Assembly: GCA_902505605.1 (NCBI GenBank)
Contig: CABWKN010000006.1
Coordinates: 1 to 37,008, forward strand
Direction: 5' to 3'
DNA length: 37,008 nt
Source of the DNA: Candidatus Guanabacterium sedimentis
Lineage (GTDB): Bacteria > Acidobacteriota > B3-B38 > Guanabaribacteriales > B3-B38
A program made the translations under genes and the position numbers. Within the stretch, counting starts at the first letter, position 1. Each line of letters begins with the position of its first letter. Below the pieces are notes generated by a model that worked only from the letters and a program-made list of their open reading frames with translations, was not told where the DNA came from and did no database searches. This document shows, one piece after another, positions 8,755 to 16,572 of this stretch.

Positions 8755-9765
8755 TCAAACCTCCATATAGCGGCTCAAAAGGGAGCGGATGTCCTGCCAT
8801 TGCTCTTTTCTTATTAAGTTTTGGTGGATGTATCGCAGGGTAGGGGGAATAAATTGGAGGTAAAATGTGTTTCCCTTCTCCACCGCCTGATAGGCAAAGG
8901 TACCCATAGCTTTGATGTTGCGCTGTAACGCCATAAGGTCGAACTCATCCCGAAACCTCTTCCCATCCCGGCGCGGCTCGAAGTGGGGGTGATGCGCGAG
9001 ATAATAGTGAATGAGCTCCTCCACCGTCCCTTCCTCCAGCTCAATGTAAGAGTCGCGCAGCAAGGAGACCAAATCGTAGCTATAAGGACCCATGCGAGCG
9101 TCCTGAAAATCTATGAGGTATATCTTCCCCCCTTTGAGCATGAGGTTCCGGGAGTGGTAATCCCGATGGCACAGCATCCGGGGGAGAGCTGCCAGCTCCC
9201 GGGAGAGGCGGGTAAACCATCCCCTTATGAGTGCTTCATCTTCGGGTGGGATTTCTCTTTTGAGGAGACCGATGAGGTAATGCTGGTAGAAGAAGTTGAG
9301 TTCCTCCAGCAGCTTCTCTTCATCAAAGGCTAAATGGTAAGCGTGATGCCGGGGTGTGAGGTGTTTGGTCCCCTCGGTCTGAAGGGTTATGAGGATATCA
9401 ATTGCCCTGCGGTAGATGGATTCCCGTTCCTCCCGCTTTAGGGAGGGGAAGAGGTGATAGAGCGTCGTATCCCCCATGTCTTCCAGCAGAAGCATCCCCT
9501 CATCCTCGCGGCAGCCGAGTATTCTGGGGGTGTGAAGAGAGAGTTTCCTCAATAGCTGGTCCATGGTGTAATAGGGGTGATGCTCGAGTGTGAACGAGCC
9601 GCGGTAGTGGGCTAACACGAGGGTTTTCTCTCCATCGAGGAGGAGACGATAATAAGTGCGGTCGGAGGCATCGCCGAGGAGCCTGTGGACTTCAAGCCGG
9701 TGGGGGGGAGTTCCTAAATGCTCCTCAAGAAAGGCTTTCAGCCTGGAGGTGGCTATAGGCTTCAA
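8755..9765 (-). CDS. AmgK-like sugar kinase (aminoglycoside phosphotransferase fold)
   Basis: This APH-fold kinase closely follows the COG3178/AmgK pattern: LGDASDRTYYRL (nucleotide loop), LLLEDMGD (hinge), MLCHRDYHSRNLML (catalytic loop with Asp) and YLIDFQDARMGPYSYDLVSLL (metal-binding DFQ motif). AmgK phosphorylates N-acetylmuramate or N-acetylglucosamine at the anomeric carbon in peptidoglycan recycling. The usual partner nucleotidyltransferase MurU is not in this window, so the substrate is an inference. The start is a TTG preceded by AAAGGGG with a spacing of about 6 nt. Confidence 0.8.
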   Translation of the reverse strand: MKPIATSRLKAFLEEHLGTPPHRLEVHRLLGDASDRTYYRLLLDGEKTLVLAHYRGSFTLEHHPYYTMDQLLRKLSLHTPRILGCREDEGMLLLEDMGDTTLYHLFPSLKREERESIYRRAIDILITLQTEGTKHLTPRHHAYHLAFDEEKLLEELNFFYQHYLIGLLKREIPPEDEALIRGWFTRLSRELAALPRMLCHRDYHSRNLMLKGGKIYLIDFQDARMGPYSYDLVSLLRDSYIELEEGTVEELIHYYLAHHPHFEPRRDGKRFRDEFDLMALQRNIKAMGTFAYQAVEKGNTFYLQFIPPTLRYIHQNLIRKEQWQDIRSLLSRYMEV

Positions 9766-9821
9766 GGGCTTCCCCTTTCCAGCAGTATTTCACTCGTCAT
9801 TCTCTTTAAAGCCAAACAGGG

Positions 9822-9840
9822 TTAAAAAAGGCTCCCTTTC
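9822..9840 (-). terminator. Short hairpin terminator candidate after the 70-aa gene
   Basis: On the minus strand AAAGG-GAG-CCTTT is followed by further T residues, about 30 nt after the stop of the small acidic protein. The stem has only five pairs, so it may be weak. Confidence 0.3.
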
Positions 9841-9867
9841 ACTGGCATACAAAAGATAAATAAGCTT

Positions 9868-10080
9868 CTATTTGGGTGTTCGACCTTTACCAAGGTCTGC
9901 ATCAAACATAGAGGAGACCATGGCATAGACGAAATCCAGCGCTTCCTGATAGCTTGGAAAATGCCCTCGCAGGCGGTGAGCAATAGCCTCCAGGGAATCA
10001 GCGCTGAGGTCCCAATCGCACTCCTCCAGCTCGTTCAGCACTAACTCCTCTACATCGGGTTCTTTCTTCTCATGGTTCAT
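9868..10080 (-). CDS. Small acidic protein of unknown function
   Basis: This is a 70-residue protein from MNHEKKEPDVEEL to GKGRTPK, mostly predicted helix and acidic at the N-terminus (VEELVLNELEECDWDLS). I do not recognise a family. The ORF track extends it to 10155, where it would overlap the end of the gamma-glutamyltransferase gene. The ATG at 10080 has GGAGG about 12 nt upstream and removes the overlap. It lies 26 nt downstream of the ggt stop and is probably co-transcribed. Confidence 0.6.
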   Translation of the reverse strand: MNHEKKEPDVEELVLNELEECDWDLSADSLEAIAHRLRGHFPSYQEALDFVYAMVSSMFDADLGKGRTPK

Positions 10081-10106
10081 AGAGGTAAAATCCCTCCATA
10101 ATATAG

Positions 10107-11819
10107 CTAATACCCCACCGCCACCCCGTCCATTCTGGGGTCGGCTCCGCCCCATAATTTCCCTGTTTTCGGGTCGACCAGAATGCCGTGGGCATCCCCT
10201 ATGGAACGCCGCTCCTTTAGCTGGTAGCCCCGTTGGAGCAGGGTTTTCAATATCTCGCCGGAGAGGGTATCCCTTTCATAGTAGAGGAAGTCGGGAGTCC
10301 ACTGGTGGTGGACCCTGGGAGCGGCTACTGCCTGCTGGATGTTCATTCCGTGCTGGATGACATTGAGTATCACCTGCAGAACGGTGGTGATTATGGTTGA
10401 GCCTCCGGGAGTCCCTATTACCATAAACAGCTTGCCGTCCTTGAGCAGGATGGTGGGGGTCATGGAGCTGAGCATCCTCTTATGGGGGGCAATGGCGTTT
10501 GCCTCTCCTCCAATGAGCCCGTACATATTGGGGAAGCCCGGCTTAGAGCTGAAGTCGTCCATTTCGTTGTTGAGGAGGAAGCCCGCTCCTTCCACTACCA
10601 CCTTGGAGCCGTACCCTCCGTTCAGGGTATAGGTGTTAGCCACCGCATTTCCCTTGCTGTCGACTACCGAGAAGTGGGTGGTCTCCTCGCTCTCGTAGAG
10701 GGTGGGGATGCCATGCGTTATCTGGTTGCTGGGGGTGGCGTGGGAGAGGTTGATTTTCTTTAGCCGGTCCTCGGCGTAGCGCTTGGATATAAGCCCCTGC
10801 ACCGGGATCTGGACGAAGCGGGGGTCACCCAGATACTCCGCCCGGTCGGCGTAGACCAGCTTCTCCGCCTCCACCATCAGGCTGATGCTCTCCGGGGTGT
10901 TGTGTCCCATGGAGGAGAGGTCAAATTCCTCTAAGAGATTGAGCAATTGCAGCAGAGCGACCCCTCCGGAGCTCGGCGGCGGCGCAGACAGTATCTCGTA
11001 CCCGCGGTAATTTCCCCTGACAGGTTCCCGGATGTAAGCCTGGTAAGAGGCTAAGTCCTCCAGAGTGATAAGCCCTCCGCCACGCTCCATCTCTTGTACG
11101 ATGAGCCGGGCTATCTCGCCTTTATAGAAGGCGGTGGGTCCCTCTTTGGCTATCAGCCTGAGGGTGCGGGCTAAATCGGGCTGACGGAAGACTTCGCCGG
11201 GCTGGTAGGGCTTTCCGTTCTTGAGGAAGATAGCGCTGGTGGAGGGAAAGCGAGAGAATATCTTGGCATAGCCCTCCAGCGAGCGGCTGAAGGGCTGGGT
11301 GACCTCAAACCCCTCCTCTGCCAGCTTGATAGCCGGAGCCATAACCTGGGGCAGGCTCATGGTTCCGTAGCGCTCCAGCGCCAGGTCCAGACCGGCCGGG
11401 GTGCCCGGCACACCTATGGCGAGATAGCCCAGGGTGCTGGCATCGGGGATAATCTCACCCTTTTCGTCAAGATACATATCCCGCTCGGCTCTGCCGGGTG
11501 CTTCCTCCCGGTAATCAACCAACACGGCTTTGCCTGTGTCAGCCCACCTGATGAGCATAAATCCGCCGCCTCCGATGTTCCCCGCCGAGGGGTGAGTAAC
11601 CGCCAGGGTAAAGGCGGTGGCGACAGCGGCATCCACTGCATTGCCGCCCTTTTTGAGAATTTCCACCCCCACCTCCGAAGCCAGCCTGTTGGTGGAGACC
11701 ACCATACCATGGGTAGCCTGCACCGGCTGAGGAGGCTCCTGGGGGGTGATGGTATTACCTATAAAGATGACCAAAGAAGCAATTATTAAGCCACTGATAA
11801 TTGTTTTAGTCCTTTGCAT
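10107..11819 (-). CDS. ggt: Gamma-glutamyltransferase (glutathione hydrolase) precursor
   Basis: The 570-residue precursor starts MQRTKTIISGLIIASLVIF, a secretion signal. The track's extra 50 codons upstream lack family similarity, and GGGAGGA sits 8 nt before the ATG at 11819. Family motifs are clear: GMVVSTNRLAS, GGNAVDAAVATAF, NIGGGGFMLI, APPPSSGGVALLQ, and the autoprocessing site EETTHFSVVD, whose first Thr in TTH is the expected catalytic nucleophile. LLNNEMDDFS, PNMYGLIGGEANAI and GTPGGSTI complete the small subunit. It should cleave gamma-glutamyl bonds of glutathione and related compounds outside the cytoplasm and release Cys-Gly. Length and motifs are those of an intact enzyme. Confidence 0.95.
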   Translation of the reverse strand: MQRTKTIISGLIIASLVIFIGNTITPQEPPQPVQATHGMVVSTNRLASEVGVEILKKGGNAVDAAVATAFTLAVTHPSAGNIGGGGFMLIRWADTGKAVLVDYREEAPGRAERDMYLDEKGEIIPDASTLGYLAIGVPGTPAGLDLALERYGTMSLPQVMAPAIKLAEEGFEVTQPFSRSLEGYAKIFSRFPSTSAIFLKNGKPYQPGEVFRQPDLARTLRLIAKEGPTAFYKGEIARLIVQEMERGGGLITLEDLASYQAYIREPVRGNYRGYEILSAPPPSSGGVALLQLLNLLEEFDLSSMGHNTPESISLMVEAEKLVYADRAEYLGDPRFVQIPVQGLISKRYAEDRLKKINLSHATPSNQITHGIPTLYESEETTHFSVVDSKGNAVANTYTLNGGYGSKVVVEGAGFLLNNEMDDFSSKPGFPNMYGLIGGEANAIAPHKRMLSSMTPTILLKDGKLFMVIGTPGGSTIITTVLQVILNVIQHGMNIQQAVAAPRVHHQWTPDFLYYERDTLSGEILKTLLQRGYQLKERRSIGDAHGILVDPKTGKLWGGADPRMDGVAVGY

Positions 11820-11841
11820 ATCTGCATCCTCCCTTGATACT

Positions 11842-11870
11842 ATGATAATAGAGGCTTTCCCCGTTGGCAA
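11842..11870 (-). promoter_or_regulatory. Sigma-70-like promoter of ggt
   Basis: Minus strand TTGCCA (11865-11870), 17-nt spacer, TATCAT (11842-11847); each box has five of six consensus matches. The leader would be about 15 nt and include the GGGAGGA ribosome-binding site. Confidence 0.5.
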
Positions 11871-12057
11871 GGGTTTTCCTTTATCCCTTGAGAGTATGGT
11901 TTGAATAGCGAGGAGAAGGGCGAATATTTTTTCCACAGCTTTTTCAACATATTGTGGATTTATTATCAATTTATACTATATATAGATTGGAAGGCTAGAG
12001 AGCAGTCCTCGCGGTTAGACTGAAAGCGAGATTTCTTGAAGCCCTGGTTGAAGTTAG

Positions 12058-12888
12058 CTATTCAGTGATGACTATCTTTTTGCCCACCCCGTTTCTGATA
12101 AAGTTCTCGCCGTAGGCTTGGCTGAACTTTTCTATGGCCTGATCACCGGTGCAATGAGTGGGGGAGACCATTTTCACGCCCATCGACCTGAAGGCGCTGA
12201 TGATGTTCTCCAATTGCTGGGCGCTCTTTCCCCCTAAATGGAAACCACCCAGCACCAGGTAGACCTCTTGCCGGGTCAGCTCCTTTGCTCTCTTTATGAT
12301 GTCGACTATGCCGGGATGAGCGCATCCGGTGATGAGGATAATACCTTTGCTGGTCTCAATGATAAGGGATTGCTCGATTATAGAGGTACCCAGCTCTCCG
12401 GTGGTGTACACGCGGTCGCATATTTTAGCATAGTCCCCTACCTCCACCAGCTCGCCGTATTTCCCCGCTTTCTCCTTGAACGCCGCAGGGAAAGACCGAG
12501 GGAGATAGAGCTTTTTAGCTCCCCACTTCTCCAGGAAGGAGAACAAGCCCCCGGTGTGGTCGCCGTGGTAGTGGGATAGGGCGACAGCATCAACTCCTTG
12601 CGGCTTAAGCCCCAGTTTGTCTATGTTATCCAGCAGGATGGAGCCATTTCCCCCGGTATCAAACAGAATGGTAGTGCCATTAATCTCAATCAGGGCGCCG
12701 AACCCCCAGTTGGTGGTCAAGCCCTCTGTCCATAGGTAATTATCATAAACCGTAATAATGTTCACCTCAGATGCCTCCTTAAGGGAGGAGGAAAGCCTAT
12801 CAGACCCCCATCCTAATAAAAGAACCGCCGTGCAGACAAAAATCAGGGTCCATAAGGACCCTCCATTAAAAACCGACCCTCTTTTCAT
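12058..12888 (-). CDS. Membrane-anchored MBL-fold hydrolase (COG1237, dihydropterin synthase-like)
   Basis: An N-terminal signal or anchor (residues 10-28 from MKRGSVF) is followed by a metallo-beta-lactamase fold. It has LSHYHGDHTGGL (HxHxDH), ITGCAHPGI, LVLGGFHL and SPTHCTG, the diagnostic signatures of COG1237, related to the archaeal MJ0301 pterin enzyme. The metal ligands are intact. The enzyme activity of bacterial exported members is not established. I moved the start from 12924 to 12888 because AAAAAGGAG lies 7-8 nt before that ATG and the hydrophobic signal follows it. Confidence 0.85.
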   Translation of the reverse strand: MKRGSVFNGGSLWTLIFVCTAVLLLGWGSDRLSSSLKEASEVNIITVYDNYLWTEGLTTNWGFGALIEINGTTILFDTGGNGSILLDNIDKLGLKPQGVDAVALSHYHGDHTGGLFSFLEKWGAKKLYLPRSFPAAFKEKAGKYGELVEVGDYAKICDRVYTTGELGTSIIEQSLIIETSKGIILITGCAHPGIVDIIKRAKELTRQEVYLVLGGFHLGGKSAQQLENIISAFRSMGVKMVSPTHCTGDQAIEKFSQAYGENFIRNGVGKKIVITE

Positions 12889-12934
12889 AAGTGTCTCCTT
12901 TTTAGATAAATGGGTTAAATGCATTACATATGAC

Positions 12935-12963
12935 TATAGGAGCTTCTATTTTAACTTTGAAGC
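12935..12963 (-). promoter_or_regulatory. Possible promoter of the MBL-fold gene
   Basis: The minus strand has TTCAAA, a 17-nt spacer and TATAGT (five of six) in the 99-nt gap before the MBL-fold gene. The -35 box has only four matches, so this is tentative. Confidence 0.3.
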
Positions 12964-12987
12964 TGGCCGGGATAGAGGGGAGCTGTT

Positions 12988-14712
12988 TCATGGTTCCTCC
13001 AGCATGCTGGCGATTTGGCTCATAGTGTATCCATAGCTGCTCATGATGTCTCTCAATATGAGGCTCCTGGGAGTGGAGGATGGGATGTTTAGTTTTCGGC
13101 ACATCTGCTGGTGAGTCAGTCCCACCGCCTCGGCTACCTCTTGTAAGTTCATGCTTCCCCTCAAGGTCATGCCGCTCTTCAACACTATACCCCCTCCTCC
13201 CCTCTGTCTCTGTCCCGTGGCTCTTTTAGGAGCGGGCTGCACTTTCCTATATCTCGGTTTTATTTGCACTTCACCCTCATCACCGCGCAGCATCTGGATA
13301 ATCTGGTTCATACGGTATCCATATTTTTCCATTGTGTCCTTCAGGAGAGATTTTTTAGAGGTAGAAGCTGGGATGCCCAGCCTGAGGCACAACTCTTCAT
13401 GGGTCAGCTCGGCTTTCTCAGCTACCTCTTCCAGGCTCATGCTCCCTCTGATAACTACACCTGCCCTGAGCTCAACCCCACCTTCATACTCTTCCTCTTC
13501 TTCTTGCGGGGTAACCTGTTCTTCGCGGCGCAGCATCTCGACGAGCTGGCTCATGCTGTATCCATACTCCTGCATTATGTCCTTCAGGAGCAATTTTTTA
13601 GAAGAAGAGGCTGGTATTCTTAGCCTGCGGCATAACTCCTGGTGGGTTAGCTCGACTTTCTTGGCCACCTCTTCCAGGCTCATACTCCCTCTGATAACTA
13701 CTCCTTCCCTGAGCTCAACCCCACCCTCGGGCTTTGGCTCTTCTTCCTGAGGAATAGCGTGCAGCACTCTTCCACGCTGCGCTGCCGGGGGTCGCTCCGC
13801 TGACCCTCTGCTGGCGGTGGTCTGCCAGTAGCCGGTCAGCCTGGCCAGACCGATTGCCAGAAAGAAGAAAACCAGCAGCAGAGCGGTATAGCTGCCCAGG
13901 GAATAGTTCCGCCCAAAGGTGGTGGCCAGAAGGGCGCCCTTCTGAGGGCAGGCTTGCTCGCTCTCCAGGCAGGCGATGCATTCGGCTGATTTTAGCCTGT
14001 CAATGTTGGACAGCTTGATGTCTACCGGGCATTTGGTATCGCACAACTCGCAATTGGTACAGCTCTCTGCCACCCTTTTAATGGAGAAAAAGCTGATCTT
14101 ATTCAGCAGACCAAGAACAGCCCCCAGGGGGCAGAAGTAGCGGCACCAGAAGCGACCGATAAACAGCGAGAAGACCAATACTACTCCTAAGATGATATAG
14201 GCTGGCTGCAGATGCCTGGTGATGTTCTTGCCGAAATGAAAAAAGGCGACGAAGGGGTCGTAGTTCTCGAATACCATCCTCCCGGTGATATAGGTGGGTA
14301 TCACTATCAGGAGAACCACCCCATACTTCAGATACCTCATCTTAGCATCCACCACCGGCGGCAAGAGCGACTTTTTCTGCTTGAAGAGCTTGGCTCCCCC
14401 TATCCTTATCCACTCCTGCAGGGAGCCGAAGGGGCAAATCCATCCGCAAAATCCCTTGCCAAACAGCAGGGAGATACCCACCACGGCAATGAGCATCACA
14501 TAGGAGGAGTACTGAACCTTCCACACAAAGGTTCCATGGACCAGGTTGTTATACAGGGACTCTATGGCACCAAAAGGGCAATAGGCATGGACGGTAGCAG
14601 ATGTATCGGCTCCTCCCCTGATAACCAGATGGTTGATAGCAATATAGCTTATGAAAATAAAGAAGATAATCTGTACCAGGTAGCGGACAGGAAACCTCTT
14701 TTTCTTGGCCAT
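12988..14712 (-). CDS. NapH-like membrane polyferredoxin with three C-terminal tandem domains
   Basis: Residues 1-295 are a NapH/RdxA-type membrane iron-sulfur protein. It has about five membrane helices, the membrane cysteine motifs CPFGAIESL (45), GKGFCGWICPFG (86-96) and GRFWCRYFCPLG (186-197), then two ferredoxin-like sites: CTNCELCDTKCP (218-229) and the unusual CIACLESEQACP (245-256). Residues 330-397, 410-478 and 507-572 are three copies of a roughly 68-residue domain: GGVELRxGVxIRGSMSLEEVA...ELTHxELCxRLxIPxSxxKxxLLKDxMxxYGYxMxQxxxML. I recall single copies of a similar domain at the ends of other anaerobic membrane ferredoxins, sometimes proposed as partner-binding. It should move electrons between the membrane quinone pool or a dehydrogenase and a partner that is not evident here. 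Confidence 0.85.
   Translation of the reverse strand: MAKKKRFPVRYLVQIIFFIFISYIAINHLVIRGGADTSATVHAYCPFGAIESLYNNLVHGTFVWKVQYSSYVMLIAVVGISLLFGKGFCGWICPFGSLQEWIRIGGAKLFKQKKSLLPPVVDAKMRYLKYGVVLLIVIPTYITGRMVFENYDPFVAFFHFGKNITRHLQPAYIILGVVLVFSLFIGRFWCRYFCPLGAVLGLLNKISFFSIKRVAESCTNCELCDTKCPVDIKLSNIDRLKSAECIACLESEQACPQKGALLATTFGRNYSLGSYTALLLVFFFLAIGLARLTGYWQTTASRGSAERPPAAQRGRVLHAIPQEEEPKPEGGVELREGVVIRGSMSLEEVAKKVELTHQELCRRLRIPASSSKKLLLKDIMQEYGYSMSQLVEMLRREEQVTPQEEEEEYEGGVELRAGVVIRGSMSLEEVAEKAELTHEELCLRLGIPASTSKKSLLKDTMEKYGYRMNQIIQMLRGDEGEVQIKPRYRKVQPAPKRATGQRQRGGGGIVLKSGMTLRGSMNLQEVAEAVGLTHQQMCRKLNIPSSTPRSLILRDIMSSYGYTMSQIASMLEEP
12997..13725 (-). repeat. Triplicated 68-aa coding repeat in the NapH-like gene
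   Basis: Three in-frame units lie at 13522-13725, 13279-13485 and 12997-13194. The first two are more similar to each other (VVIRGSMSLEEVA in both) than to the third (MTLRGSMNLQEVA), which suggests a later duplication of the first pair. Linkers between units are Glu-rich, then basic and Gly-rich. Confidence 0.8.
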
Positions 14713-14858
14713 TTTTCGTTCTCCTTAATTTCTGTGCAACTATCTTTCGGTGACCATCATTAAGGCAAACACCAGCCATATCCTCAGGCGGCTGCCAAAG
14801 CCAAGGAGAAGTCCGCGTGGTAATGAATCACATATGGCATGCATATTCGCCGCAGCCT

Positions 14859-16040
14859 TCAGATTTTGTCCAGTGCATCCCGTAGGTCGTCGATGATGTC
14901 GTTTGCCTTTTCCAGACCGACCGATATCCTGATAAGCCCTGGAGTGATGCCTGTGGCTAACAGGGCTTCTTCACTGTAAGTGCTATGGGTCATGGAAGCT
15001 GGATGCTGAATAAGGGTATCCACATCCCCCAGACTCACCGCCAGGGTGCATATGTGCACGCTGTCCATTACCCTCCTTCCAGCCTCCTTTCCCCCCTTCA
15101 CTTCAAAGGCTACCATCCCCCCGAAGTTGTCCATCTGCCTCTTGGCGAGCTCGTGTTGAGGATGGCCGGGAAGCCCGGGATACCACACCGTCTCCACTGC
15201 TCGATGCCCCTCCAGAAACCTTGCCACTTCTAAGGCATTCTGGCAGTGCCTCTCCATCCTTATATGAAGGGTCTTGAGCCCCCGTATTATCAGCCAGGCA
15301 TTAAAGGGGCTCATACATCCCCCTACATTGGAGAGAATGGGATGTACCTTCTGGTAAACCTCCTCGCTGCCGACGACCAGACCTCCCACCAGGTCGCCAT
15401 GACCTCCCAGATATTTGGTGGCGCTGTGAATTACAATGTCGGCTCCCAGCTCCAGAGGTCGTTGCAAATAGGGAGTGGGAAAGGTATTGTCCACAATCAG
15501 AGGAATCCCCCGGGAGTGGGCAATTTCCGCTGCCCCGGCGATGTCGATAACCTTAAGGGTGGGATTAGCAGGGGTCTCAATAAAGATGCCCCTGGTGTTT
15601 TTTGCGATTCCCCTTTTAATCGTCTCCAGGTCGGTGGTATCAACCCAGATGGGCTCAATACCTATTTTGGGCAATACATTGGAGCACAAGGCATAAGTCC
15701 CCCCGTAAATGGTGTCCGAGAGGAGGAGACTATCCCCGGCACCCGCCAGGGCAATAAATACCGCGTGGATGGCTGCCATCCCCGAGGCGAAGGCTAACGC
15801 CGTCTCACCCCCTTCTAACAGTGCCATCCTGGTACACATCTGGTTGATGGTGGGGTTAGCTACTCTGGTGTAATAATACCCTTTGCGGTGGTTGATAAAC
15901 AGCTCAGCTCCATGCTGGGTGCTTTTGAAGGCGAAGGTCGAAGCGGGGTAGATGGGGGGCGCTATAGAGCCGGTTAAAGGATCCAGCTTATGGTCGCCAT
16001 GGACGATTAAGGTCTCCAAGCTCTCTTTACGATGTTCCAA
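14859..16040 (-). CDS. PLP-dependent Cys/Met metabolism enzyme, methionine gamma-lyase-like
   Basis: This is a complete 393-residue fold-type I trans-sulfuration enzyme. YYYTRVANPT binds phosphate across the dimer, SATKYLGGHGD contains the PLP lysine, and the C-terminus has TLAVSLGDVDTLIQHPASMTHS followed by GLIRISVGLE. HPASMTHS and the general run of the sequence are closest to methionine gamma-lyase. The cysteine of the lyase YGCT motif is Gly here (IYGGTYAL), so cystathionine gamma-lyase/synthase or O-acetylhomoserine sulfhydrylase activity is also possible. Translation starts at TTG with AAAGGAGG 6-7 nt upstream. It follows the orp-like cluster after a 119-nt gap and has the same orientation. 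Confidence 0.85.
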   Translation of the reverse strand: MEHRKESLETLIVHGDHKLDPLTGSIAPPIYPASTFAFKSTQHGAELFINHRKGYYYTRVANPTINQMCTRMALLEGGETALAFASGMAAIHAVFIALAGAGDSLLLSDTIYGGTYALCSNVLPKIGIEPIWVDTTDLETIKRGIAKNTRGIFIETPANPTLKVIDIAGAAEIAHSRGIPLIVDNTFPTPYLQRPLELGADIVIHSATKYLGGHGDLVGGLVVGSEEVYQKVHPILSNVGGCMSPFNAWLIIRGLKTLHIRMERHCQNALEVARFLEGHRAVETVWYPGLPGHPQHELAKRQMDNFGGMVAFEVKGGKEAGRRVMDSVHICTLAVSLGDVDTLIQHPASMTHSTYSEEALLATGITPGLIRISVGLEKANDIIDDLRDALDKI

Positions 16041-16159
16041 AATAATCCTCCTTTAAGATATATAAAGACATCTGTTTACTCTGTTGCTTACGGTAAAATT
16101 AGCTATGGTAATTCACCAAGGAAGTCTTTCATTCTGAGACCTACAAAATCGGTCTATCA

Positions 16160-16510
16160 TTATTTATGGTAGGAGGTATGGCCATGGTCGCACATGCTCT
16201 CCCCGCCTTCCAGCTCCCCTTTGAGGATCTTCTCTATTACCTCGTCAACCGTTCCCGATACTCCCACCACGGTCTCAATACCCTGCTGAGCGAAGAGGCT
16301 CTGGGCACGGGGACCCATACCCCCGGTGATTACGTAAGTAACCCCTCGTTCAGCCAGAAAGCGGGGGAGAAAGCCTGGTTGGTGCCCCGGGTTGTCGATA
16401 AGCTCCCTGGTAAGCACCTTGTCTCCTTCAATCTCCACCAGGGTATAATGGGAACATCTGCCAAAGTGGGCACTGACATAGTCCATTTCAGTGGATATGG
16501 CAATCTTCAT
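16160..16510 (-). CDS. NifX/MTH1175-like cluster-binding protein with His/Cys tail
   Basis: The protein has the dinitrogenase iron-molybdenum cofactor (PF02579) ribonuclease H-like fold: MKIAIST, SAHFGRCSHYTLVEI, FLAERGVTYVITGGMGPRAQSLFAQQGI and VSGTVDEVIEKILKGEL. It ends in a short Cys/His tail, MCDHGHTSYHK, which could bind metal. Small stand-alone members such as ORP and MTH1175 bind metal-sulfur clusters outside nitrogen fixation, and no nitrogenase gene is present. The track start (GTG 16534) lacks a well-placed site; AAAGGA lies 8 nt before the ATG at 16510. It is the last gene of the orp-like cluster, 62 nt after the Mrp-like gene. Confidence 0.85.
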   Translation of the reverse strand: MKIAISTEMDYVSAHFGRCSHYTLVEIEGDKVLTRELIDNPGHQPGFLPRFLAERGVTYVITGGMGPRAQSLFAQQGIETVVGVSGTVDEVIEKILKGELEGGESMCDHGHTSYHK

Positions 16511-16572
16511 GGTTTTCATCCTTTTGCCTGACACTCTCCTACATAGGGAGTGATAGTTTTAGAAATCGTGCT

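Noticed and set aside
8745-8759. TTTGAG-TCG-CTCAAA palindrome as a terminator between convergent genes
   Set aside because: It is a short stem with no T-tract on either strand and overlaps the kinase stop codon.
16532-16552. CACTC/GAGTG inverted repeat between the Mrp and NifX-like genes
   Set aside because: The arms have only five pairs and overlap the ribosome-binding region; not enough to claim a regulatory element.
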